DNA of 64,000 bases, taken from Sphingopyxis solisilvae. Its GTDB lineage: Bacteria > Pseudomonadota > Alphaproteobacteria > Sphingomonadales > Sphingomonadaceae. Shown here piece by piece: positions 16,041-24,462 of the stretch; the stretch's first letter is position 1, and the number at the start of each line of letters is the position of its first letter. A program made the position numbers and the translations under genes. Where the stretch lies: NCBI RefSeq assembly GCF_015475875.1, contig NZ_JADKYM010000006.1:1-64000 (forward strand), given 5' to 3'. Below the pieces are notes generated by a model. The model ran no database searches, was not told where the DNA came from, and saw nothing but the letters and a program-made list of their open reading frames with translations.

Positions 16041-16059
16041 CGTATAGGAATTTTATACG
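16041..16059. promoter_or_regulatory. Dyad upstream of lasso precursors
   Basis: CGTATA and TATACG form a perfect six-base inverted repeat with a seven-base spacer, 61-79 bases upstream of precursor 1 and just after the gntR stop. On the - strand it overlaps a TATAAA that could be a -10 box. Symmetric GTATA/TATAC sites suit GntR-family dimers, so the adjacent regulator is the first candidate. Confidence 0.5.
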
Positions 16060-16077
16060 ACTCATATCGTCCGAATA

Positions 16078-16701
16078 TTATCGCAAGGGTTCCGAGCGCT
16101 TGCGGATCTCGGCAGCAACGCGCCCGGCGAACCCGGCTCGCCGGCGATGGAAGCGCGTGATTTTGCTGCGCAAAGCGCTCCAGCGCCCGAAGCGATAATC
16201 CTCCGCCATTGCCTTCAAAGCATCGTGCGCGTCGGCATCAACGCGGACCTCCAGCGAGCGAATTGTCATGCTCCTCTCCACCATATTGACGATCGCGGCG
16301 CGAAGTTCGCCATTCGAGCTGCCGGTCGCGATGGTCCGGAAGAGACTTTCGATCGCCTCCGGATAGGAGTCGTGAGCCGCAAGTTCGATCAGGCCGCCGG
16401 GCAAGTCAGGCCGCGGGGACCGCCCCTTGAGCGCCATCGACAGGAGCGCCCCGGCCCAGCCATAGAGGTCGACGAGATCGGCCTCGCCAAGGAGGGGCTG
16501 CCGGAACCCCTCCTGGTGCCAGCTCTCGATGATCCGCTCCCCCGAGAGGCGGTAGAGGGCATCGCGGACCGGAGTGGCGCTCGAGGCAAGCGTTCTCGAA
16601 AGCTGCGCGGCCTCGAGGCGAGTGCCTGGCGGATAGGCGCCAGACAATATGCGTGCCTTCAAATCCAGATAGACCCGCTCCATCGTGGCACCAGGGCTCA
16701 T
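16078..16701 (-). CDS. GntR-family transcriptional regulator
   Basis: A 207-residue regulator. The N-terminal winged helix has the GntR pattern VYLDLKARILSGAYPPGTRL followed by ATPVRDALYRLSGERIIE (about residues 9-60). The C-terminal helical domain is short and lacks an obvious metal-binding FCD signature. The start overlaps the stop of the dioxygenase gene in ATGA, so it belongs to the luxI-phyH transcript, and it lies directly upstream of the lasso precursors. It may link the two units, for example by binding the dyad between its own stop and precursor 1. The effector is unknown. Confidence 0.85.
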   Translation of the reverse strand: MSPGATMERVYLDLKARILSGAYPPGTRLEAAQLSRTLASSATPVRDALYRLSGERIIESWHQEGFRQPLLGEADLVDLYGWAGALLSMALKGRSPRPDLPGGLIELAAHDSYPEAIESLFRTIATGSSNGELRAAIVNMVERSMTIRSLEVRVDADAHDALKAMAEDYRFGRWSALRSKITRFHRRRAGFAGRVAAEIRKRSEPLR

Positions 16702-17615
16702 GCCGCCAACGCCCCGCGCTCGCCTTCTCCTTCCGGCGGCTGCCCGGCGACATAGTCGGCGAGAAGGGCCTGCTGATCGGGCCGGAGCGCATCGACCGCG
16801 GCGATTGGGTCGGCGGGGTAGCCATTGAACAGCACCGACGGACATTGCCCCTCGAAATTGCCGAGATTGGGACGATGCTGCGCATAGCCGGCAAGCGCCG
16901 CGAGGCCTGGCGCGAATGTCCGTGCAATCTCCGGCGGATAGGCCAGCCACTGGTTCTCGTAGGGCTTGAGCCAGCCGAGGCAGTAGCTGACGATGATTCC
17001 GCGGCGGACGCTGCCGCTCCGATTTCCGCCGGCGCCGTGCAGTGTCGAGCCGAGGAAGACGATCGCGTCGCCGGGCTGGGCCTCCGCAACGATCGGGGTT
17101 TCCTTCGATTCCTCCACCAACGCTTCGACGCCATGGCTGTCCGGCCAGATGATCGTCGCGCCATTCTCCTCGGTGAAGGGGGTAAGCGGCCACATGACAT
17201 TGACGAGATATTCGACCTCGCCAAGCGCACCCTGCCACATATTCTGGTCACGGTGCGGGAATTGCGCGAGAGCGCCGGGATGAAGCTCGATCGCCTGGGT
17301 GAGATTGAGCTGGATCCGGTCGCACCAGTTCCCGAGTACGATCTCGGCGAGCTCGAGGACGGCAGAGTTCATGACCAGATCGGCCATATGTGGCGAGCGG
17401 ATCAGAAGGCGGCCGAACCGCTTGGTCCTTGTCCCGTAGAAGCCGCCTTCACAAAAAGGCGTCGCCTCGTAGCGTGGCCCGAGATCCTCGGCGATCGCGC
17501 CGATTAGCGAAGCCGGAACGGCGTCGCGGAGAACCGTATAGCCCCTTCCCATGAGGTCGCGGGCTGCCGGGGATCGAGGCGAACGTGCGTCGAGCGCAGC
17601 ATGATTGATCAGCAT
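16698..17615 (-). CDS. Phytanoyl-CoA dioxygenase (PhyH) family protein
   Basis: A 305-residue Fe(II)/2-oxoglutarate-dependent oxygenase. The iron ligands are His121 and Asp123 (FPHRDQNMW) and His193 (STLHGAGGNRS); Arg199 probably holds 2-oxoglutarate. GGAG precedes the ATG. It lies between luxI (10-base gap) and gntR (overlap). I recall luxI-phyH adjacency being noted in sphingomonads, which suggests a role linked to the acyl-homoserine lactone, such as acyl-chain hydroxylation. Here another possibility is oxidation of a lasso core side chain. Neither can be decided from sequence. Confidence 0.85.
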   Translation of the reverse strand: MLINHAALDARSPRSPAARDLMGRGYTVLRDAVPASLIGAIAEDLGPRYEATPFCEGGFYGTRTKRFGRLLIRSPHMADLVMNSAVLELAEIVLGNWCDRIQLNLTQAIELHPGALAQFPHRDQNMWQGALGEVEYLVNVMWPLTPFTEENGATIIWPDSHGVEALVEESKETPIVAEAQPGDAIVFLGSTLHGAGGNRSGSVRRGIIVSYCLGWLKPYENQWLAYPPEIARTFAPGLAALAGYAQHRPNLGNFEGQCPSVLFNGYPADPIAAVDALRPDQQALLADYVAGQPPEGEGERGALAA

Positions 17616-17625
17616 CGTTCTCTCC

Positions 17626-18240
17626 TCACGCGGCGCAGGCGGCGTCGGTCGCCGCGGCGTCGCTGGCGATGCCGGCCGCAGCGAGCTTGGCAATCGTCGA
17701 GGCGTCGATCTCGATCCGCAGCGCCGCGAGCGCTTGTCCCCGATGGAGCACGGGTTCGCCAAGGGCGCGGCAGTCCCAGCCGAAAGTCTGGATCTGGCGG
17801 AACCAAGGGAGCTCGGCGACGCCGGTGTAGGTGCGTACGCCATTGGCGAGGGCGAACTCGGCGAGGCCTACCAGGAGCGCGTCGCGTGCGATCCTGCGCT
17901 CGCGCGCCCCGATGCCCGGCGACAGGCAGAAGCGCGTGATCTCGAGCACATCGGGACCTTGCGGCACCTCACCCTCGACGAGACCCGGAAACAGCGTGTC
18001 GAGCAGCGCGGGCCGGGTCGTCAGCAGCAGGCGGGCCGAGGCGAGATGATCGCCCTCCTCGGTCGCGACGATCAGGTAGATCGCGTCCTCATTGTCGAAC
18101 TGGTCGAGCTCGTAGCGGCCGGCGAGCGCGGGCAGGTCCCATTTCAGGAGATCGATGAAGACGCGCTTGCGCGCCTCGAACATGGATCTCAGCACCAGGT
18201 GCTCGCGGGTCCGGTTTTGTTGGTCGACGATTAGCAGCAT
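17626..18240 (-). CDS. luxI: Acyl-homoserine-lactone synthase (LuxI)
   Basis: A 204-residue AHL synthase. All the classic invariant residues are present at their canonical numbers: Arg24, Phe28, Trp34, Glu44, Asp46, Asp49, Arg70, Phe84, Glu100 and Arg103. The protein should condense S-adenosylmethionine with an acyl-ACP to make the signal; acyl length is not predictable. AAGGAGG lies eight bases before the ATG, preferred over in-frame residues upstream. It is downstream of luxR on the same strand and leads phyH and gntR. An Ala-rich tail (last 20 residues) is unusual. Confidence 0.95.
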   Translation of the reverse strand: MLLIVDQQNRTREHLVLRSMFEARKRVFIDLLKWDLPALAGRYELDQFDNEDAIYLIVATEEGDHLASARLLLTTRPALLDTLFPGLVEGEVPQGPDVLEITRFCLSPGIGARERRIARDALLVGLAEFALANGVRTYTGVAELPWFRQIQTFGWDCRALGEPVLHRGQALAALRIEIDASTIAKLAAAGIASDAAATDAACAA

Positions 18241-18264
18241 GGATAAGCCTCCTTCTGAAAGAGG

Positions 18265-18279
18265 CGTTCCAATTGAACG
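18265..18279. promoter_or_regulatory. Candidate lux-box-like dyad
   Basis: CGTTCCAATTGAACG is a near-perfect palindrome (six of seven pairs around one central base), 25-39 bases upstream of the luxI start and downstream of luxR. It is shorter than a typical 18-20-base lux box. Position and symmetry make it the best candidate for LuxR binding here. No copy was found next to the lasso precursors. Confidence 0.45.
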
Positions 18280-18329
18280 GCTTTTCGGACCCGCACCATA
18301 GCATGATAGGGGGGTGTCCACGATTTTTC

Positions 18330-19073
18330 TCAGCGCTTCGCGATGTCCTCGAAGCTGATGTCGCCATCGTACAGCGCCCGCACGGTCAGCGTGATCCCGC
18401 CATTCGCCTCATAACGCTGGCGCGCATTGCGCAGATGCTCGCGGACCGTATCGGGACTGAGACCGAGAATAAGCCCGATCTTCCAGACCGGTTCCCCCTT
18501 GGCGGCCCATATCAGGCATTCGCGCTGCCGATCGGTGAGCCGCGGCGCGATGCGCGCGAGGGCCGGATTGCCGATTTGCCGCGCAGCATCGAAGGCCGCG
18601 CCTCCGATCATGCGAGCGAACTGCAGCGCATCGGCGTTCGCCGCGATCCCCGGCTTCCAGGCGAACGATACCGATCCATGCGCATCGCCGGGAATATGAG
18701 CGGGGACCGTGAGCCCGTCGCCAATGCCGTGCCGTAGCGCCTCGCCGAGGATCATCTCGTCCTCGCGCCGTTCGCCTGCCAACGGCTTCATATCGTGCCA
18801 CAGGAACCCCGCCGAACTCCGCTGGCTCGCACGATGGACCGGATCGGTCACGCCGAGTTTCCGCTCGTCGAACCAATGCGCCCATTCCTCGGGATAGTTA
18901 TGGATGCGAATGCCGCGATCGGGCGCAGCGAGAAAATCGACGTGATGGCTCAGCGCGAACCAGGAGCAGCCCATGGCGCGGCAGGCCTCTGACAGGAGGT
19001 CGGCGAGCGCCGCCCCGTCCTTTACATGACTGACGTCGAGCGCAAATGCATGCGCGGCGTCCATCGTCGGCAT
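18330..19073 (-). CDS. luxR: LuxR-family quorum-sensing regulator
   Basis: A 247-residue regulator. The N-terminal autoinducer-binding domain shows the expected aromatic and acidic residues (HNYPEEWAHWF, VTDPVHR, FLWHD, GDGLTVPAHIPG). The C-terminal LuxR helix-turn-helix starts at LTDRQRECLIWAAKGEPVW and continues through SPDTVREHLRNARQRY. It lies 89 bases upstream of luxI in the same orientation, the usual cognate arrangement. It should bind the AHL made by LuxI and activate luxI and perhaps downstream genes. The 276 bases between its start and the next gene hold its promoter, including an AT-rich stretch near 19237-19265. Confidence 0.93.
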   Translation of the reverse strand: MPTMDAAHAFALDVSHVKDGAALADLLSEACRAMGCSWFALSHHVDFLAAPDRGIRIHNYPEEWAHWFDERKLGVTDPVHRASQRSSAGFLWHDMKPLAGERREDEMILGEALRHGIGDGLTVPAHIPGDAHGSVSFAWKPGIAANADALQFARMIGGAAFDAARQIGNPALARIAPRLTDRQRECLIWAAKGEPVWKIGLILGLSPDTVREHLRNARQRYEANGGITLTVRALYDGDISFEDIAKR

Positions 19074-19349
19074 TATGACCTATAGCGCGCCGACCGGCGT
19101 TTCCGACCTGCCCGGTCCGCGTGCTCCTCGTCAGTGCAGGCGACCCCTGCCCTCTCACAAGGCTGGCCGGCCCGCAACGGTCGATCGCCGCTGGTCAAGG
19201 CGATCTTGGGAGAATCTGAAAATGCGGGACAAGTCCATATTATTCAAATATATTCGGAAGATATAACCAGATTGAGGCCATTATTTCGAGAGATCGGCCG
19301 GCGTTCGACCGATTTCAACCTTCGCCCGCTAGCGGCAGGTCCCCTGGAA

Positions 19350-20135
19350 TCAGGCGCCCAGATTCTTCAGGGGCATCGAAACGGGACCGTATCCAGCGTC
19401 GGGCGGCAGCACCAGAACGGGTTCTCCATTCTCTTCCGAGACCTCGGGCAGCACGGTCACGAGCCTGCGTTGCCTTGCGCGCGAAATGCAATCCTCCGCA
19501 CTTTCTGCCTCGGCGAGCAGCTGCAGGTTCATCAAGGTCGGAAAGATGATGGTCCGCTCGCCCGCCGCCGCCAATCGGATCGCCTCCCGCGGCGAGATCC
19601 ATTCCACATCGACGGTCTCGCGTCCGTCACAGGCCGCCACCTGTCTCGGCGGCGCGCTTATGGTGTAGAACCAGGTATCGAACCGCTTGGGCATGATAAT
19701 CGGGGTAATCCACCGGGCGAAGGTGGCAAGTGCATCGAGATCGAGGCGCACGCCCAATTCGCGAACCACATCGATGAAAGCGATTTCGCCCGTCTCGACC
19801 GCGCTGCGCGCCGATGCGTCGCAAGCGCCCTCAAACGGCGCGCCTTGGGCGGTCTGCGCCAGCAGAATCCCCGTTTCCTCGAATGCCTCGCGGATCGCCC
19901 CGATGCGCAGGGTTCGCTGGACCGCATCCAGATTGTTCCACCCGATCGCATGCTCGGACCAACGCTCGTCCTTGTCGCCATCATGCGTCTTGCCGCCTGG
20001 AAAGACCAAGGCTCCGGATGCAAAATCGATCTGGTGATGGCGCTTGACCATCAGGACCTGAAACTCGGGCTGGTCGCGGACCAGGAGCAACGTCGCGGCG
20101 GGCTTCGGTTCGGGAACCTGGGGTGCATTGGTCAT
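19350..20135 (-). CDS. Nudix hydrolase
   Basis: A 261-residue Nudix protein. The Nudix box starts at GGKTHDGD and continues to REAFEETGILL, with an insertion between the G-x5-E part and the REx2EE helix, as in CoA- or long-chain-type Nudix enzymes. C-terminal sequence is rich in proline and hydrophobic residues. It is the last gene of the catabolic operon, 51 bases after the hydrolase. In that context it may clean up acyl-CoA or another nucleotide-linked by-product. The substrate is inferred from context only. Confidence 0.82.
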   Translation of the reverse strand: MTNAPQVPEPKPAATLLLVRDQPEFQVLMVKRHHQIDFASGALVFPGGKTHDGDKDERWSEHAIGWNNLDAVQRTLRIGAIREAFEETGILLAQTAQGAPFEGACDASARSAVETGEIAFIDVVRELGVRLDLDALATFARWITPIIMPKRFDTWFYTISAPPRQVAACDGRETVDVEWISPREAIRLAAAGERTIIFPTLMNLQLLAEAESAEDCISRARQRRLVTVLPEVSEENGEPVLVLPPDAGYGPVSMPLKNLGA

Positions 20136-20186
20136 ATGTGTCTCCTTGGGTCGAGCTGCATCGAAACACTTTGGTGCGCGCGCAAT

Positions 20187-21209
20187 TCAGTTGCTTCCCG
20201 CCGTGCCCATCGGGTCCTGCCGAACATCTGCTGCTGCCGCGCGCATCGAACCGTCACCCTTGGACCACTCTTCGATCAGTGCCCGCAAGGCAGCGGCAAA
20301 GGCGAGAGGTTGGTCGAGCATCAAGTGATGTTGTGCGTCCGGAATCGCGATGATGGGGATATCTTCCCCTCCCAGTTCGCGCACGTAGAGGTGGGAATCG
20401 GGCGTGAAGAGCTGGCTCTGCTCGCCGTGGACAATCGCCTTTCGACCAGGTGCGGCGATCAGCCGGGGACCGATTTCGAGCCACAGGCGGCGAGAATTGT
20501 CGCGCCGGAAGACTGCCGGGGAGAATTTCCACACCCACTCGGCCCGTTGGCGGCGGAGCGCATGATAGGCCATGTAATCCATCAGAAAAGGTTCGCCCAC
20601 CGGCTGTGGCGGGGCCAGCACGAACCTGGACCGCGCACTCGCGTAATCGGGATAGCGCCGATGAGGCTTGTCGGGATCGCCCGAGCCGGGACTGCTGCGG
20701 CCGTTGCTCCAATATTTTTCCAGTTCCGACGGGCGTAGAATCATCATGTCACAGATTATCACTCCCGCAAATGCGGCCGGCGCGAGTTCGAGAGCCTGCA
20801 GGGCTACGGCCGACCCGAAGCTGTGCGCTACCAGGATGGGTTTGCGAGCGTGGCCGAACAGGCCAAGGGCATTGGCGACCCCGATCATCTCGCGCCCGCG
20901 CGCCGCCATGTCGCAGTCGGGGCGCACGTCGCTGTCGCCCATGCCGGAAAGATCGTAGGCGACTATGTGGTAATCGCGGGACAGGAATGGCGCGATGAAG
21001 GCAAAGCAGCGGGCGTGCGACAGGAAGCCGTGGGTCATCAGGACCGGCGGCGCCGCGGGATTACCCCATCGGAAATAGTGAATGCGCACGCCATCGACTG
21101 TCACGAAGCCTTCCTCGCGCGGAACCGCCAGCGCCGCGACAAACCAGTCCGGCAGGACCGACGGGTCAGATACCCATTCTTGCACGATATCGGGGACAGT
21201 CTCGGTCAT
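20187..21209 (-). CDS. Alpha/beta-fold hydrolase
   Basis: A 340-residue alpha/beta hydrolase. The oxyanion region is MTHGFLSHAR, the nucleophile is Ser130 in VAHSFGSA, and a His near residue 302 (DAQHHLMLDQP) completes the triad. A cap region with many aromatic residues lies between about 165 and 245. It is 16 bases downstream of the Baeyer-Villiger monooxygenase, a frequent pairing in which the hydrolase opens the ester or lactone made by the oxygenase. No signal peptide, so cytoplasmic. Confidence 0.85.
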   Translation of the reverse strand: MTETVPDIVQEWVSDPSVLPDWFVAALAVPREEGFVTVDGVRIHYFRWGNPAAPPVLMTHGFLSHARCFAFIAPFLSRDYHIVAYDLSGMGDSDVRPDCDMAARGREMIGVANALGLFGHARKPILVAHSFGSAVALQALELAPAAFAGVIICDMMILRPSELEKYWSNGRSSPGSGDPDKPHRRYPDYASARSRFVLAPPQPVGEPFLMDYMAYHALRRQRAEWVWKFSPAVFRRDNSRRLWLEIGPRLIAAPGRKAIVHGEQSQLFTPDSHLYVRELGGEDIPIIAIPDAQHHLMLDQPLAFAAALRALIEEWSKGDGSMRAAAADVRQDPMGTAGSN

Positions 21210-21225
21210 CGGTCGTTGCTTTCGT

Positions 21226-22833
21226 TCATGCCAGCGCGAAGCCGCGATACCCGTCCGCTGCCACGTCTTCGGAAATCTTGGCGAAACCGATCACGCTGGG
21301 ATAGTTGAGCAATTGTCGAGGTTTACCAGGAATATTGTCGCCCATGTACCAGGACATTGCCCGGGGAAAGAGCGTCATGGACCCGATCGCGGCGACCCCC
21401 TCGGTCCATTCACGCTCGGCATCCTCTTCCGCTTCAAACCGCGTGAAGCCGCGGTCGCGCAGCGTCACCAGAAAATCCCGGACCCAGTCCCCCTGGATTT
21501 CCGCTGCCGTCGGGCCGTTGGCGAAACCCGACGGGCTCAGCGGCCCGTAGAGATAGGCCAGGTTGGGGAAGCCGTGCACGGCATAGCCGAGATAGGCAGT
21601 CACCTGTTCGCGCCAGGTGTCGGCAAGTCTGAGATCATTCCGGCCCCGAATATCGATCTGCATCAGGCCGCCGCGTCCGGCATCGAAGCCGGTAGCGAAA
21701 ACGATCAGGTCGCATTCGATCAACCCGTCGTCGGTTTCGATCCCCTCGGCTATGATCCGCTGCACCGGTGTCCGCGCGAGGTCCACCAGCGCGACATTTT
21801 CCTGAGCGAATATCTCGTAATAGTTTCGCTCGAGCGAGGGACGCTTGGTTCCGAACGGGTGCGGCGGTTCGCTTGGTGCCAGGGTTTCGTGCAAGGCCGG
21901 ATCGGCAATTCGCGCCCTCACCTTGTCGCGCCAGAAATCATAGGCGTGGCGGTTGGCTTGTTCGCTGGTCAGCAGATCGGCGAAATTGGCGTACCAGAAA
22001 CGCAAACCCCCAGCCTGCCATTGCTTTTCGAACAAGCATCGCCTTGCCTCCGCATCGACATCGAGCGCCGAAGTGTCGACGCTGCCCGTATCGAAACCGC
22101 CAGAGGTCTGAAGGCGAGCTGCAAAGATCGCCGGATAGCCAAGCTTCTCCCGCTCCTGTTGCGCGATCGTCAGAGTTTCCTGTCGCATCGGCAGCGCGAG
22201 GATTGGCGTGCGCTGCAGCAGGGTGACCTGCGCCGCTTCGGCGGCCGCTTCCTGCGCCACCTGGACTCCGCTGGCTCCGGTGCCGATGATCGCCACCTTC
22301 CGGCCGGCCATGGACAGCCCCTGCTGCGGCCAGTGCGCCGTGTGGTGCCATTCCCCCGCGAAGCTTTCCAATCCCGCGATCTCGGGCACATGGGCCTGTG
22401 CCGCAAAGCCAAGGCATGGCAGCAGGTAGCGCGCCCGCAACATATCGCCGCCGTCCGTCGTCACGCGCCAGATGCGCTCGCTCTCGTCCCAGTGGGCGCT
22501 TGCCACCCGGGTCCCCATGGTGATGTGCGACCAGAGCGACAGGCGGTCGCAGACATGGCGGAAATAGGCGCGCAGCTCACGCCATCCGGGATAGCGTTCG
22601 CGCCAGGTCCAGTCGCGCCACAGCTCGGGGATCGAATATTCGTAGATCGGCACCTGCGAATCGACGCGCGCGCCGGGATAGCAATTCCAGTACCAGATGC
22701 CGCCCGGCTCGTCGGCTGCATCGATCAGCCTCGCATCGAAGCCCGCCTCGCGCAACCGGTGGAGCAGGTAGACCCCGCTGAAGCCGGCGCCGACGATCAA
22801 CGCCTCACAGTCGCCAACCGGTCCGTTGTTCAC
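21226..22833 (-). CDS. Baeyer-Villiger-type flavin monooxygenase
   Basis: A 535-residue class B flavoprotein. It has an N-terminal FAD site (GAGFSG, residues 15-20), the Baeyer-Villiger fingerprint FAGEWHHTAHWP (158-169) and an NADPH site (GTGASG, 184-189). It should insert oxygen next to a ketone to give an ester or lactone. Translation starts at a GTG overlapping the stop of the ligase gene in GTGA; the longer in-frame extension upstream is not flavoprotein-like. Followed by the hydrolase, it forms an oxidation-hydrolysis pair. The ketone substrate is unknown. Confidence 0.9.
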   Translation of the reverse strand: MNNGPVGDCEALIVGAGFSGVYLLHRLREAGFDARLIDAADEPGGIWYWNCYPGARVDSQVPIYEYSIPELWRDWTWRERYPGWRELRAYFRHVCDRLSLWSHITMGTRVASAHWDESERIWRVTTDGGDMLRARYLLPCLGFAAQAHVPEIAGLESFAGEWHHTAHWPQQGLSMAGRKVAIIGTGASGVQVAQEAAAEAAQVTLLQRTPILALPMRQETLTIAQQEREKLGYPAIFAARLQTSGGFDTGSVDTSALDVDAEARRCLFEKQWQAGGLRFWYANFADLLTSEQANRHAYDFWRDKVRARIADPALHETLAPSEPPHPFGTKRPSLERNYYEIFAQENVALVDLARTPVQRIIAEGIETDDGLIECDLIVFATGFDAGRGGLMQIDIRGRNDLRLADTWREQVTAYLGYAVHGFPNLAYLYGPLSPSGFANGPTAAEIQGDWVRDFLVTLRDRGFTRFEAEEDAEREWTEGVAAIGSMTLFPRAMSWYMGDNIPGKPRQLLNYPSVIGFAKISEDVAADGYRGFALA

Positions 22834-24443
22834 GTCGTCGCGCCTTGCGATATCGCGAAGTCTCTTACCGCGGCATAGTCGGCCTTTCCGTTCGACGCGC
22901 GCAGCGGGATGGTGGCACGGTAAACCGACTTCGGGGTCTTGTAGCCCGCCAGACGCTTGCGGACGTGCGCCTTGATCTCGGTCTCGTCGAACTCGGCGCT
23001 CTCCTCGAGGCGAACCACCGCGGTCACCGCCTGGCCCCATTTCTCGTCCGGTACGCCAACGACGAGCGCATCGGACACGGACTTATGGGTCTTGAGCACC
23101 TCCTCGACTTCCTCGGGATAGACTTTTTCGCCGGCCGTGTTGATGCAGACGCTTCCCCGTCCAAGCAGAGTGAGGCTGCCATCGGCCTCCACCCGGCACC
23201 AGTCGCCGGGGATCGAGTAGCGCACACCGTCAATGGTCCGAAACGTCTTCGCAGACTTTTCCGGGTCCTTGTAATAGCCTGCCGGTATGGCGCCCTTGCG
23301 GGCAATGAAGCCGGGAATCCCGCTCCCCGCTTCGACCCTGGCGTCATTTTCGTCGAATATGTCGCAATGCTCGCCGATCACGAACCTCGCGGTCTGGACG
23401 GACCCCTGAGCGGTGGTCACCGACAGTCCGTAACCCAGCCCTTCGGATGCACCGAAGGCGTCCATCAACGCCACTTGCCGGATGTGCCGGATCAACCCTT
23501 CCTTGACCTCGCGGCTCCACATGACGCCCGATGAGATGATCGAGCCCAGGCTTGAGGTATCGAATTGCTCCGGCGCGTCGTCCAGAGCGGCCAGCATTGG
23601 CTTGGCGAAGGCATCGCCGACGATCGCGATGGACTGCACGGCGTGCTTCTCGACTCCGCGCCATAGCTCGGCTGCATCGAACGACGGACTGTCGAGCGTG
23701 ACGATGCAGCCACCTCCCATCATCGCGCCGAGGGCAGATAGAAGGCCGGTTCCATGCATCATCGGGCAGGCAGGGAGAAAGATCCGGCCAGGGCCGTCGG
23801 CGCGGATCATATCGACCGTATCATCCAGGTCCAGGGGCGCCGGGCCGAGCAAACCGGCGGTATCGAGTTGCGCCCTCCGAAGGTCGTCGTGCCGCCACAT
23901 CACACCTTTGGGCATGCCCGTGGTGCCGCCCGTGTAGATGAACAGCATGTCGTCGGGAGAACGGACCACGTCCAGCCGCGATCCGTCTCCTTGCGTCGCC
24001 AGTGCTTCATAGGGTTCGGCAAAAGAGGCGATTTCCGCCGGATCGCCGATTTCGACAAAGATCCGGACCTTGCCGAGGCGGTCCTTCAGTTCGACGATGC
24101 AATCGCGGAATTCGCTGCTGTAGACGATCACCTCGGCATCGGAATCGTCGAAGATGTAAAGCACCTCGTCGGGCTTGTAACGATAGTTGATATTGACGTG
24201 GGTCAGCCGAGCCTTGAAGCAGGCCGCCATCGTTTCGCCATATTCCGGGCGGTTCCGCATGTAGAAGGCGACCTTGGCCCCGGCTTCGATCCCCTCATTG
24301 CGCAGCGCGCGCCCAAGATTGTTGGACCGGGCGGACATTTCCGGCCAGGTGATCAGCCGGTCCCCATGGATCAGCGCGGGGGCGTCGTGCGGGAGCACGG
24401 GTTCGATCGCATCGAGAATGTCGCCAAAGTTCCAAGCAGTCAT
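22830..24443 (-). CDS. AMP-dependent acyl-CoA ligase
   Basis: A 537-residue member of the ANL superfamily. The P-loop motif is IYTGGTTGMPKGVMW, with the later YSIPGDWCRVEADG hinge region and a C-terminal KTPKSVYRATIPLRASNGK carrying the catalytic lysine. It activates a carboxylic acid as its CoA thioester to feed the two acyl-CoA dehydrogenases encoded upstream. The gene starts 19 bases after the second dehydrogenase and overlaps the monooxygenase start. Chain or ring specificity cannot be read. Confidence 0.9.
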   Translation of the reverse strand: MTAWNFGDILDAIEPVLPHDAPALIHGDRLITWPEMSARSNNLGRALRNEGIEAGAKVAFYMRNRPEYGETMAACFKARLTHVNINYRYKPDEVLYIFDDSDAEVIVYSSEFRDCIVELKDRLGKVRIFVEIGDPAEIASFAEPYEALATQGDGSRLDVVRSPDDMLFIYTGGTTGMPKGVMWRHDDLRRAQLDTAGLLGPAPLDLDDTVDMIRADGPGRIFLPACPMMHGTGLLSALGAMMGGGCIVTLDSPSFDAAELWRGVEKHAVQSIAIVGDAFAKPMLAALDDAPEQFDTSSLGSIISSGVMWSREVKEGLIRHIRQVALMDAFGASEGLGYGLSVTTAQGSVQTARFVIGEHCDIFDENDARVEAGSGIPGFIARKGAIPAGYYKDPEKSAKTFRTIDGVRYSIPGDWCRVEADGSLTLLGRGSVCINTAGEKVYPEEVEEVLKTHKSVSDALVVGVPDEKWGQAVTAVVRLEESAEFDETEIKAHVRKRLAGYKTPKSVYRATIPLRASNGKADYAAVRDFAISQGATT

Positions 24444-24462
24444 TCTCTTCCTCTCTCCCGCC

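Noticed and set aside
19134-20738. Long + strand frame across the Nudix and hydrolase genes
   Set aside because: Antisense to genes with intact catalytic motifs.
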